From Sphagnum magellanicum (taxonomy: Eukaryota; Streptophyta; Sphagnopsida; Sphagnales; Sphagnaceae): a stretch of DNA of 64,000 nt. The translations under genes and the position numbers were made by a program. Location: assembly GCA_021904315.1 (NCBI GenBank), contig CM038919.1, positions 10,416,001 to 10,480,000 on the forward strand, given 5' to 3'. Shown one piece after another: positions 25,079-38,293 of the stretch (position 1 is the stretch's first letter; the number at the start of each line of letters is the position of its first letter). Under the pieces are notes generated by a model. The model was given only the letters and a program-made list of their open reading frames with translations, searched no databases and had not been told where the DNA came from.

Positions 25079-28000
25079 CGTATGTTGTCACAAACTCAAG
25101 TGGAGCACTTAATTTTGCAATTATATTCAACTAATTGAGGATGGGAAAGAAAATTTTGTAATTAAACAACAATGGAGCAATTATGACCTAAAACCATCCT
25201 TGTAGAAGCTCATTGTTGAGAGGATCATACTTGAGAGTTCCTAAGTCTAACTAGAACCTGCTTTGGGAGCTTGTGGTGGCTCACCACTAGCTTGTGGTTA
25301 ACAAGAACCCACAAGAAATTAATTGTTTTGTAGACCAACACTTCTCCATTCTTTGCAATAGACACACACTACATGAATTTTAGCAAACTTGGGATATGGA
25401 CAAATAAAAAGAACACAAGCCCAGTAGGATACTTCCATCATAAATAGGAATACCCCATTCTATGTAGCAATGTCCAACCAATGTTGCTTTTGTATCAAAG
25501 TGAAATTGGTGTTGCAAAAAAATTGATTTTTGTTACTAGAGCACAAAAATAGCAAAAAAAAAAAAGTCTTTCCTATTCTCTAACAATAAGAAGCAAACAA
25601 GACACATTATGAATATGCATAATCTATCAATTGGAATCCAAATGAAGGTCATTTCAAAAACAACAATTGTTAATGTAAATAGCGAAGACCCAAAATGAGA
25701 TTACCACAACTCCTGAATGTTTCTCATTATGGCCACAATCTAGCCAAATGTCTTAAGTAGATCTAAAACATGCAAATAAAAGTATTTTCCACAAATAGAA
25801 GTCTAACAACTTGATAGAATTTCAATACCTTTGATTCTTTGCTCTTAAGGTACCATCAAAAGCCATTGACATTCAAGGCAATTCACACTTGAAATATAGA
25901 TGAATTTAAATGATCAATAAATGTCATTCAAACACTTCAAATTACAAGTATAAAAAAAAGAAGTAGCTCATTTGAACAAATAGAAATCATGTGCATCAAT
26001 TCATGTGTCATGTCCATTTCAAGGATACAACTAACAAGAGATAGTGTGCCAAACAAGGGCGTTAGAAAGGCTCCTTCAACCTTAAACTCTCACAACATCC
26101 CTCAAAGTTGTGATCTTTCCTCTCAAATTAATCATACTATCATCTTTCATGTAATTTAATTTTTCTTCAATTGATATTTTTCAAGCAAATTTGAAAGCTT
26201 CATTCTCATAGTTTGATCACTCATTTCTATAACCTCAAAACCTTAATGTAACATGTTCCAAATGCCAATTTGTAGCTTATTGATGACAATAATATCATGG
26301 GCACCCATTGAGATTTAAAGATAAAAGGCTATGTTTGTAATTTAAGCATTTAAACAAGGCAAGTAATAAATATAATTTTTTTTTTCCCCACCAAATTAGT
26401 TGAGACATTTTTTGTGAACATTTTTTTGGAAGGAAAAAGGTCCACTTTATCACACAATTGCAACCCCCAATCGCTACAATCATATGCTCAATAGTTTGAT
26501 TGGTATGATTTGGTAATAAAAAGAAACAAACCTTGTACAAAAATGTTTGTTGAACTATTCATGATTTTTCTTAAACACATATATAGAACCAAAGAATTGA
26601 AACATGGTATTGGGTCTAATTACCTTTTTTTAACAAGTTGTTCCAAAGCAATGATCATCTTGTTGTGTTGTTCACTATAGTTGTTGAACAAAGTTTAAAT
26701 GTTCAATATTTATAGTGTCTTCATGGTTTTTCACAATTGTGATGCCATTAGCTTCTAAATAGGTTATCAAACCCTTTTGACACTTAGTTCATTAAACAAG
26801 GATTGCAAAACAGGATGTTTAATTGTAACACACAATGCAACACATGACTTGAACCTTGACCATATATCTAGATCTATCATCATTCACACAAAAAATGCCC
26901 ATGTGAGGGAGGTACAATTGTATGAAACTTAACTTGTTCATGCAAAGCTTTTAAAAAATCTATTGCAATAAGTTTTTTTAACTCCACTTTCAAGCAATGA
27001 AGATGGTGCCCTAATTAAGACCATTGGTAATAATGGTCTATTATAAATTTCAATAATGTCAAGAACATGAAAGCATCCTTGGGTGGTACCAAGTGCTATG
27101 CACTTCAATTTGTTATCAAACTTTAAGACCAATCAAACTTTCACAATAAATTGTAACACACTTAAGTTAAAACTTTTTGCTTAAATTTTTTAATGACAAC
27201 ATTACCTTTAAGTTGTCAAGTAGTATTTGAAACTTTACTGGGGTCATGTATTCTTTAATTGCCAATGCATAGAATAGGTATTTAGATGTTTATGACTTTT
27301 CATAAGTGTGTGCTTAAATGGTGAAGACATAGCCCACATGCTGCAAGTCAATAAACAAATAGATAAATATTAAAATAATTTTTTTTAACTCAATTAAATT
27401 GGTCTAACTTTCCAAGTTGATCTTGGCAAAGTGGTTCATAGTGGCACCACCCATCTTGCTTATGTCCAAGAGGAATGAATGATTTATAGGCATTCAAGCT
27501 TCAACATTTGAGGATGTAAAATGCAAATAAAGATGGATTCACTCAATGCAAACTTGGGCAAGGATTTATGGACACGTGACAAGAATATTTGCACCAATTA
27601 TTTTATTCAACATTGATAAAGAAACTAAAAATGATACATTGGTAACTTGGAAATCATAATTAACCAATAATACCCATTCCAAATATTCAAAGCACAAGGG
27701 TGTAAACAAGACATTGCAAGTGTAATGAATTGATTCTTTTATCATGTTTGAAAGAGGTAGGTTAAGTTGATTTTGATTTTTTTCATATATGTTTATATTC
27801 AAAACACTTAACATATTATGGAAACATTTGGAAACTTGAAATGAGTCTAATAAGGTTTTTTTTTTAAACATTTAAAATAGTGTAACCATTGCTTTTCTCA
27901 CATATTCTTTTTTTAAAATGGTTTTGAAATGATTCAAAAATGACATATTCATATTGTAAACAATTAAATACACCAAGCTATATAGTAACATAATGTGACA

Positions 28001-29329
28001 TTCTTTTGGGTCATAAAAATCAAAATATTTTTCATGTAGGCCTATGAATTATGGATTTATCTTGAATAATCAATTCTCTTCTACCACATCAACCTAATTA
28101 ATTAACTCCCTACTTTCAAATCATTCATCCAAGTGGGCATGGATGGCTCCTATTATTGTGTTTGCCCTTTCAAGACAAGGCTATGCAAACATTGTGCACA
28201 AAAAACATTCAAGGAAAGGATGTCAACTCTTCATTAGCAATTAAGCTCTACTTCAAGTAAATTCTTTGACATAGGAAAAATCATTGAAATTTCAAATATA
28301 TCAAAATATGTTCAGTATTTTATGGATATATTTCCTCTATTATGAACAAAAATTTTACTTTGTACATCATTTACATCATACCACATGTAAATGTGGTAAA
28401 AGACTTTTGAAATTCACACATATTTTGCATTTTTTGAAATTTCAATTTGCATAATTTTTAAACTTGTGAGTACTTTTTAAATGTCACTTATAGTTCCAAA
28501 TCACCCAATTTTTTTTTTATCATCAACAAATTCTTATTTTCAAAAATTAAGGGGGCCTTTGCAAAATGGACATTATTTTGCTCAAAAGTTGATCAATTTC
28601 AAAAGTTTTAAACCCAAATCAAAATTTATAATTGGATTAAATGAATTTTGCATTCAATTTTCATATTTTTCATCTATCATAATTTGTTCATGATTACAAT
28701 GATTTTCAAATGGTAATACATAAATATATGTACAATAATTTTTTATTTTAATTAATCAATAGCTTTGACATATGTTTGTCAAATAATTAATTAATTAAAA
28801 AAGTATCATTTTGATAAATAATATATTCTTGAGATTCAATAGTTCTCTTCAAAAAACATTATTTGAATTTTTTTTGAAAACAACATTTCTAAAAATAATA
28901 TAATTAATGTCAACCTTGCCAAGGTAGTAGTAAGGTATGTTTGGACTACAGACCCATCCATCGTAATTAACTCCATTCTTATATCTTTGACCAATGACCA
29001 TTTAATAAACACATTGGAGAATGACATAGGTACTAAATGACTAGGAAGCTTTTTTTTAAAACCATCTAAAAAGCACATAAAACCAAAGAAATATTGACAA
29101 TAGTTGGCGCTATAGAACAAGTTTTATGAACTTAACTTATAGATAAGTGTGGTATTTCTTGACCTTGGCATCTTGAGTGGCCTTAAGTTTTAATGAATTT
29201 TGAATTTTTTGGGGACTGTTGAATCATATTATTACTTCAAGAAAATTCCCATATCCCCTAAACCCATCTTAAGTTCACGTTTGAAGTTGTTTTTCATTCT
29301 TCTCAATTAACAGTTGGCACTTTGCATTT
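25079..29329. other. AT-rich intergenic DNA
   Basis: No frame longer than about 100 codons resembles a known protein. It includes a copy of dispersed repeat B near 28300-28610. Confidence 0.45.
28300..28610 (+). repeat. Dispersed repeat family B, copy 2
   Basis: Matches 8800-9110 in the same orientation through the ordered words given in that entry. Family unknown. Confidence 0.4.
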
Positions 29330-29612
29330 TTGCACTCTACCAAGCTTTCACGCTTGAAATTCTTGTTTGTTTTTCTCTAGAGTTTTCTATTTCCTCATTG
29401 TCGGTAGTTCGCACTCAAAGTTCATTCTCATTCATTTCAATTGGTGTTCTACATTTTCACATTCTACCAAGCTTTCACACTCGAAGCATTCATTTATTTT
29501 TCTCTAGAGTCTTTTGTTTTTACACTTTAGGAAACTTGCATTTGAAGTTTTTTTTCAATCCACTTAGTTGGAGCTCTAGATTTTTTCACTCTACCAAGCC
29601 TTCACACTTGAA
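29330..29612 (+). repeat. Degenerate tandem repeat, about 127-bp period
   Basis: 'tctaccaagc.ttcac.c(t/c)(t/c)gaa' recurs near 29335, 29463 and 29589, with 'tttttctctagag' between units. It lies just upstream of the Harbinger transposase remnant and could belong to that element's 5' region. Confidence 0.6.
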
Positions 29613-29996
29613 ATTATAGCACATTTCACTCTAGTTCAAGATTTTCACTCATTTTCCTCACTTTTGAAGCTCTTGCTCATTTTTTTCACATTCAAAGCTT
29701 TCATTCACTTTTCACATAGCTCAAAATTCTTCTTCTTTTTCTTCCCCTCTTCTCAAACACAATTTTCTCTAGACTATCTCTTTTCTTTCTTGGACTAATT
29801 GGAAACTTTTTGCCAAATTTTGAAACCATTCATAAAAAAACAAGATAGAAACTACAAGTTATTATAATAGATATTTGAGTTTGTTATGCAATTTACTAGC
29901 TTGCACATGGTTTTTATTTTTTGACATGTAATGAATTTTTTGTAATTGAAAAGTCCATTATGTCCCTTGTGTTGTTTGAATTTGCCTTTGTTGTTA

Positions 29997-30715
29997 TTGA
30001 TGCATACTAAGATTGATTATTTGGCCTCAAGGAAAAGCCATGGTGATTTTCATGTGGAGAAGTTTAAACTATGGTGTGGTCTTCTAAATGTGCAAGGTGC
30101 AATTGATGGTACGCACATCTCTATCTTGAAACCCAAAGGTGAATATGCCAAAGATTATTATTATCACAAAACAAGTGGCTTAAACAATTGTGGATTGCAA
30201 CAAAAAGTTCACTAAAATATTTGTGGGTCTTCCAAATAATGTCAATGATACCTAAGTTTTGTCAAGTCTAGTTTGCATAGGAAAGCACAATACAATGGGC
30301 TTTTTTATATTGACAGAGGTTCACAACATGAGTTTCCTCCATACATTTTGGGTGACAAAATCTACCCTTTGATTTATTGGATAATGACCCTTTTCAAAAC
30401 AAAAAAAAATCATTTGATCCTTGAATTATTGTTCAACAAACATTTCAAAAGGTTGTCCTATTGTTGAAAATGCATTTGGTATTTTGAAAAACCTTTTATG
30501 AGCTATTAACCAAATTTGATTTAAGTGTTTCATTTCTATTGAATGTTTTCACTTGTTACACAATCTAGTACATTTTTTAAATGAATTTAGCATACAAAGA
30601 GGAATGAGGATTATCAAGTTGTACAATGTGTTTGTACAATTGGATGATCCACAAGATGTTAACATTGGAAATATGGTGCATCAATTGGTGATGAGTGAAC
30701 AAACTTTCACACAAT
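29997..30715 (+). pseudogene. PIF/Harbinger transposase remnant (DDE_4 type)
   Basis: The region reads in pieces as a PIF/Harbinger endonuclease. 'VQGAIDGTHISI' near 30090-30125 carries the first catalytic Asp. 'FVGLPNNVNDT' near 30220-30250, in another frame, is the second-Asp block. 'LGDKIYPLIYWIMT' lies near 30350-30390, and 'VENAFGILKN' near 30463-30495 is the block with the catalytic Glu. Frame changes and stops between blocks show it is dead. The N-terminal part of the transposase and the terminal repeats were not found, so element borders are open. A Myb/SANT-like remnant of the kind encoded by the second Harbinger gene lies downstream on the other strand. Confidence 0.8.
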
Positions 30716-31489
30716 AAAATGACTCAAGAAATTTTAAAAGAAAATGCATAGGGAATTGAACAACTAACTTGGGCAACATAAAATTAATCAATTCATACAC
30801 TCAAATTATGATTATAAAATTTCCTCTTGCATCAAAATTTGATTCAATAATTGTCATTTGTTAGATGTTAGATACTAGTTGGAGGTGGTTGTTGGTGCCA
30901 TCTAAGCTTTTATAATCTCTTGCAATCATAATGTTCATCATTTGTGTTAAACTTATTATTACACTAACCAAACTCTTTTGGGTGTCATTGATCTTTCCAC
31001 TTTTTTTTAAGTTATCGAGTTGTTTATCCATTATAATTTCCTAAGTTTTATGCATTTGTCCTTTAGAATCAATCAAACCTCATAAATTCAATTGATCAAA
31101 TTGACTAACATTTGACTTCCCTTTTGCATTGCCATTGTAATGTTCTTGTGCACAAATCATCAATTTTGTTTGATGCTTATGATTCCTGCAATTTTTAATA
31201 TTCCACCCCTTGCATTTCAAGATCCCTTATTCACTACATGTGGTGTTGCACACATAAGAATGTTAATTGGAATATTGTTAGGATGGCACTTGCAACTTTC
31301 GTCAATGACTTAAGTGAACGTTTTGTGATTGTGGAACTAATGGTGGTTGAAGAATTTAATTACTTGCATCATAATTTTGAAACAAAAAGTCCTCATCAAC
31401 TTGTGGTGGATTTGCTTGAAGTCCATGACTATGATCTACTTGTGATTCACAATTATGAACTTGTGGTCCATTTGCACAATTGATCCTTC

Positions 31490-31935
31490 AACTTGTTTCC
31501 TTAAACCAATCATATCTATTACATCATTTTTGTCTTTCATGAAATCACTCATGAGATCATGAACAAAAGGTTGATTGATTTTTCCAAAACAATTCCAAAA
31601 CAACATCAATGACGTTCTTATTAAAAAAATTGGGGAGGTGTACTGGGACTTTGTGTTGTAAGCTCATAGATACTAGTATTTTTTGTTTGTGTCATGTTCT
31701 TGACATATAGTCAAAAAAATTCTTGAAATCTCTAACAATTGATCGCCATTTTTCTTTACACATTGGGCCATTTTTCATGTTTTGAAATAATCTTGCAAAC
31801 ATGACATTTGTAAAAAAAAATTCCATTTTGTCATAGCAATTTCAAAGTGATCTCATGAGTCAATCTTATCAAGTGCAACAACATGTTCGTCTTTCTTGAA
31901 CTCGATTAAGGACATGGTCTCTATGTGTTCACAAT
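31490..31935 (-). pseudogene. Myb/SANT-like (trihelix-type) DNA-binding protein remnant, likely Harbinger ORF1
   Basis: Read on the minus strand in one frame, this gives 'LIEFKKDEHVVAL', a stop, then a degraded helix region and 'CKEKWRSIVRDFKNFFDYM', the third-helix signature of the Myb/SANT-like proteins that accompany PIF/Harbinger transposases. Further on it gives 'FGKINQPFVHDLMSDFMKD', consistent with the post-Myb part. Several stops interrupt the frame. The convergent layout with the transposase remnant at 29997-30715 supports one decayed two-gene element. It could also be the remnant of a related host trihelix gene. Confidence 0.5.
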
Positions 31936-34900
31936 TCAAATGTCTTGGCTTCCTTGTATGCATTTCAGCAATTCAATCAAAGTTTTAGTTCACAAGTTTC
32001 TTAAATGGTTTGTTGCATTTCTTGAAGAAAAATTGAAGAAGTTTGCAAATATGCATTGAAAAACAATTTGACAAGTGGTTTTTACTTTTGATTTCTATGT
32101 TTGGTTTTTGTGCTAAGTACTCCAAATATTTTTTAAATTGTACATGTATTTTATAAGTTTCGAAACTTGAACTTGAGCACAAATTCAAAACAATGAGCAT
32201 ATCTTCTTTATCAAGTGGGTCAATGTAGTTGTCAAAGTGTCACAACATTGCCCAAACAAATCCATGGCACAATCCATACTTCTTTGTTATTGAAAATGAA
32301 AGTTAGCAATGGTAATAGGTGTAGTAGTATTGTGGAACATCTCTATTGTTGAGAAGAAGGTTATTGATGGTGCACTATTATAATTCATGGTTTTTGAAGT
32401 TGTCCAAGTTGATTTCCTCATCCACCTTGATTAATGGACGTGTCCATTTCAACTAAATGTTTGTTGCTTGAATGACATATGTATTTTCTATCTAGTTAAC
32501 TCAATTAGAATGATTGATTTGACTATTTATCTATCAAATTGAACATTTAATTGAGTTCAACAAAAAATTGACCGCCTTGGTCAAAAAGGCTAATAGGTTG
32601 TAATCAAATGGGACATCTAATCAAGTTGAACAAAACAAAATAACATGTTTGGTCAGAATGACTAATGGCTTTTTAATCAAATTGGACATCCTATGTTAGT
32701 TAATAGGTCAAGCTAGCTAACTGGTATGTAGATCTACCTAGGTCCAACAATTTTTTTATTAGCAAATTTTCCCCAAATTTTAGCTTTAAAAATATGATTT
32801 CAATTTATACAAAAGATTTCTCATGGAAAAATGACCCAAATTTGCCAATTTTTAAAGGGAAAAATTCCAAATTGTTAAATTTGTATGATAAATTCCAATA
32901 GGTAGCCAAGAATATAAAAAGATTTTTTTTTCCTATTTTCATATTTAATATGTAACCAAATCTAGCTAAATTATTTTTTGGATGATTACTATTTTGATTA
33001 TAGCACAAAATCTTTAAAAGAAATCATGGCTAAGTCTACCTACCTTGTATTTCTTCTACCTACTTATCATCTTACAATGTATTTACCAACCTACTTCAAA
33101 CCTACTAATAATTAACTTTTTTTTTTACATTTACTTAGCATAAATAATGATTTGAAATAAACATGTGAAATAAAAAAGTTGACAAGAAATGTCATCTTTT
33201 GGGAGTGTAGTCCATTGATAAGGATTTAGTCTATCATTGTGAAGGAAACTAGTTCAATTCTTTATACTTATAACTTATGTGCATGCCTAAAGATTAAGGT
33301 AGTAAGTAGGTTAAACTAAATAGGTTAGGCTAAATTTATCACCTATCTATTGCATTTTTATAACATACATAAATTTATTTATTATTTACCTACCTAATTT
33401 TTTATAATAATAATCTCAAAAAAATTATTTAAAATTAAATAAAAATTAAACCAATCAAATGGTCCCTAGCTGCCAATTAGAATGACCAATTAAATAATCT
33501 CCTACTTTGTTAGTTAAAAAGACCACCCCAATCACAATGATGGATCCAAATCAAATTTTCCATATTTACAAGGTGATCTTTTTATGCCTATCATTTTGAA
33601 TTTTTTTACTATAAATTTGAATAAAAAAACTTATTTTTAGCATAGTGATAGGTGCAATCATAGTGCCACATGGAATGGATAACATAGTCCCATAGCATTG
33701 ACTTATAAAAACCTTTTAAGACATTTTACATAATGTTGGACATTTTCTTGTAAATCTACAATTTCATTACATTTTTTGTTAGCAAATGTTTACTTTAACA
33801 TCGCACTAACATCATGTGCCAACAAGGCATCCATGTGAGATTTCATGTTAATTAACATTTCATATGTAAGTGGTGTGTTGATCATTGGGTTCACAGCATA
33901 GAATTACCAATGAGTTGCCTCCAAGTGTGAAGGTTGTCTAAGCACCATGGTTCATATTATGCATCATTTACCAACATGGGTCTAAGGTGCTCTTGTCACC
34001 CCCACGTTGTGATTTTCCTTTTCGGTAACATGATTAAGTGATTTCTTCAAGTACATTAACATAGTTTTTTTTTTCCTTTCATACAATACAATTGGATTGT
34101 TAATTGAAAATATTAGTGTTTGGGGCATTGTTTTCTTTTGGAACCAAACTTTCTAGATATTGTTTATTGGTTTTAACTTTAACAACACTCATTTACAAAT
34201 TTTGATACCCAATTCAAATGATATATTTACAAGTTAATTAAGGAAATGTTGTCTAGTGTAAGGTACTAGGTAGGTTCTATGGGAGATTCTTGGTTAAGTC
34301 CTAAGGTATTCAAGTCAAAGGTTCAAATTTGCAAAAATTCGATTTGAATTTTGGCAATGCAATTATTGTTTGCTAAAACTCAAACCTAAACTTGGACCAA
34401 AATATTGATCATTTAAAAATAAATCCATGGTTTTTAACTATATAAGTACATTTTTTGAAAGACCAACATTCAAACCCTAGAATGGCAAGTATGATTGGGT
34501 GATAACCATAAGGAACATCACACCTTTGATTTGTTAAACCCATCAAATTTAAGGAAAATGAAAGACACACTTTAAAAAAATGTTTACAAGCAATTAATAC
34601 ACAATAGTTTAGTTTGGGTGTTATATACTAGTTGGGAAAAAATGTTCCAATATTTTTTTAAAAGTTTAGTTGGGAATGGAATGGAATTGAATTTGGTCTT
34701 CAACATGATTAGAGTCCAACTTTATTTTGAGAAGTCTCCAAAATTGAAATTTTTATAATTCCAAATAATCATTTTTAGATTCAAAAAAAAGGTTTCTTCA
34801 AAGCCCAAAAAATTAAATAAATAAAATCAAGATTGAATATTCCTTTCAAATTAAAAAAAAATGAGACAACAATGGTTGAAACTCGCATTGACCATATATT

Positions 34901-37300
34901 GAGAAATGACCTAAGTATTTGGGCAAGGTATTGGAAACTAACCTATTGGGTAGCACTTCTGATGAGAATTGGATAGTTGAAGAGACCCTACTTCCCTTGT
35001 TATTAGAAGTTGTAAAGACCGTCAAGGCCTTGTTTGGTTTTATATCACTTTGATAAAATTTAATACCCTACCCTTTATCCTCCTATGTAAGCATGTGTTT
35101 CATCCAAATTGGCTATATATCCGAACTAGTGCCTATACAATTGGCTTCCAATCACTAGTGTTTGGTCACGATTTCATAAGCTATAGACTTTGAACTTTGG
35201 ATATTCCAATTACATTACAATGAAATAATGAACATGTCACCAAAGCCCCTAAACAATGTACACTTACATTAGAGATATCCATAAAGTGGACTTGGGTTTG
35301 GCTTGAGACTTGCTCGGGTTTCAGGCCTAGATCCTCTCTTTTATTTTGAATTATTGATTATTTTTAAAGTGAAAAAATATTAATGAAAGTAAATATTAAA
35401 ATATAGCCTAAATAACATTTATTGCACATGATTTGTAAAAAAATAAAATGATTGGTTAATTATAAGAGCAAAGGATGTCAAAAGAAAATTCAAGACCCAA
35501 GGTGAAACTTAGAATATCAACAATTTTGTTGGTTGGACTTGAGTTTTGTAACAACATAATTTTTCAAAGCCTTTATGGCTCTCACATCTAAAGTTTTAAC
35601 AAACTGGAAATATTGGTAGTTCCAATTGCAACTAACTTTGCAGATAACTCAATAGCTTAGAGTAAAATTTTAGGACCACTATGTGGATACCTTTAGGGAC
35701 AAGAATCCAACAAAGCTAGGAACCATGGCCCTAAAAACTTACTTAAACCCTAGAATCGACCTTGTCATCAGACTAGGTGGGTTCAAGGCCGAGTACTTCG
35801 AGAACCCTACCCTTTTGCATGATGGGTGGCTGGGTGGGTATTAGAGGGTTCTTAGACCAAATCAAATGTGAACAGCAACTAACATTGTCAACCACCAGTT
35901 GCAAATAAAAATCGATAACCACCCAAGGGCCATCAAGGGTACAACTTCTTATTCATGAGTTGATTGCACAAAAGTGGCGAACTTTAGCAAAAAAAAAAAG
36001 AAAGTGGCAAACTTTTGCCAAAAAAACACATCATTCTAAACAGGGAAAAAAAAAAAAAATTAAATTGCAATTCCAAAATTTCCTCCCAAAACCAAATTTA
36101 CAGCTTCCCCAAAAATTGCCAAAAATATTTTTTTTAATTGCAGTAATAGGACAAGATACAAGTAGTGATAATAAAAACCATGGTTGTTGTCATTAGGCAC
36201 CCAAGTAAAAGGTAGTTCTAGCTTGGGGTCCGGTTACTTGGGTCATATTTGGGGGGGGGGGGGGGGGAGGGGGGTATTGTATCCCCATGAAACCCGCCGG
36301 GTAACATGGCCTCCAAATACACTTTCAGAACTCCCAGCAGCAGGGTTTTAGGAAGCATATTCATTCATGTGCAAAGGGCGGGAACCAAAACAGACTCAGA
36401 ACAGTCTCCCCCCAAGTTCAAATTCCCAAGTGACAGTTATTATTATTTTCTATACTTCTGGGGCTCCAAATACTAACTGACAATTATTAGTGCCTATGGT
36501 TTTGCCTGCTGATTGCTACCTAGTTGAGGTAGATTTTTTTTTTTTTTTTTTTTTTGGGGGGGAATCCAAGTGGTTTTTGGGGTTTTCTATCGCCATTTTT
36601 TTTTTTCCAAAAAAATCAAAAAAATTGCCAGATTTTTGTCAGCTTCAAAAGTAGGTAACCCAAAAAATAGAAGGATTATGCTTACTTAGATTTCTTTACT
36701 TTAATGATTCATCTATAGCCAAATTTGGCGAGGCCTTTTCATGGATGATCCCCCCAAAAAAAAAAAAAAACACTGGGTAGTCTAGAGGTGTTCTCGAATA
36801 TCTACTTAGGTAGTCCTAGGCTCCCTGTGAAATAAGTTAGTACAATAAATAAATAAATAAATAATAGCACAATGCTTATTACAGACATCCAAGAATAACA
36901 AATAATATTTAATAAAACAGCTCTTGTGTCTTATAATATAATTTCGTTGTTACCGTAATGCTCTCTTTTTGGGGGGCGCGGTTTGTTGCGGGGGTTTTGG
37001 TGATTTGAAAATCACACAAAGTTTCTGTTTCCTCAATTGAATGTGATTTTCTTCCTTTCTTTCTTTCTTTCTTTCTTTGTTTCTCCCATTTGAATGAATT
37101 GATGCACTGGTTTTTTTTCTTCACTGTCGGTCGGAGTTTGTACCAAAATTCTTCTTCTTTCTCGCTCTGACGATGTGACTCCTCCCTCTCTTTGTTTCGT
37201 TCTTTCTTCCTCTTCTGATGCTGATGATCATCATCATCTTTTTCTCCCCTCTTGGAGTTCAATGATTTCCCATACTTGTTTTCTGTTCTTCAAGTGTACT
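31936..37300. other. AT-rich intergenic DNA
   Basis: No supported gene. 36250-36280 is a poly-G stretch, 36535-36560 poly-T and 36842-36862 an AAAT microsatellite. A 'tttc' microsatellite sits at about 37050-37080, where composition begins to rise toward the next gene. Confidence 0.45.
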
Positions 37301-37500
37301 TGATTCCCTCTTCAATGATCCACTAGTTTTCAGTTTCGGGGCGTTTGTGCAAAGCTCTCCATGTTTGTGTGAGTGAGTGAGAGAGAGAGAGAGAGGATTT
37401 GCGGGATAGATTTTTTATTATTTTAGTTTATTTATGTTTTTCTGTGTTCATGAGGTTGCCATTCCCCCTTTGATGGTGCACTAGTTTGCAGTTTGTAGAA

Positions 37501-37546
<46 letters not shown>

Positions 37547-38293
37547 CGGGTTAGATTGCGGCGAGTATTGGAGTTAGAGTTGGTACTGGGTAGTTGCGTA
37601 TTGAGTAGAAATCCGTGGTATAAGCTGCGACCGGCTTGTTCGTCGTCGCGTCGTAATCCGCACGGTAGGAGGAAAGATGAGAGGTGCATCTTAAATATGA
37701 GAACTATGAGTTATCAAGAGACGGTAGAGGAAAGTTGGAAACCAACCGCAATTCAAAAGGTGGGTGGTGGGTGCTGATTTTTATTTTTTAGGGTTTTGAT
37801 GATGGTGTTTTTTTTACAGCAGCAGGAGTGAGCGAGAACCGACAAATGGATGAGTTGGGGCGCTCGTCTCTAGACACTCAGTTCACAACAGACGGTCGAA
37901 TATCAGAAACATTTTTTTTGTCAAGAAAGCATGTGCCGTTCTTCTTCTTCTCTCTGCAGACTTCATCACCACTACTAAAATTGGTATCAGTTACTTGAAA
38001 GAGAGATACAAGCAATGTCTGCTGTTGCTTCTCCTCCTTCAGAGAAGTCTTGAACAAATTCAGTTCTGCTACCGAGAAATATAATTTCCAGTGGTAAGTA
38101 GCGATCATGAGATTCAGGACCCCTTTCGAGTTTTGTCCACGTAAACTATGTTTAGGAATCAGTGGAGAGTTAGAACATTCGGTGCATCGTGGAGGGAGGG
38201 GTCGGTGGAACGACTGATTTTTCTTTTCCAACTGCAACTGTCTTGCTTGCCATCAGAGTTCTGTTCGATCTCTTGTGCACCTTGTGCACGTCC
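37300..38293 (+). promoter_or_regulatory. Promoter/5' leader region of the 38294 gene
   Basis: Composition becomes GC- and CpG-richer. Two GA tracts (about 37377-37395 and 37505-37543) and CT-rich stretches occur, as in many plant leaders. No alternative gene reads well. The transcription start is not fixed. Confidence 0.4.
37505..37543. repeat. (GA)n microsatellite
   Basis: An uninterrupted GA run in the probable leader of the downstream gene, similar in kind and position to the one upstream of the short LEA_2 gene. Confidence 0.9.

Noticed and set aside
38189-38293. Upstream extension of the 38294 gene
   Set aside because: The extra codons begin at GTG with no ATG in frame; plant initiation is more likely at 38294.
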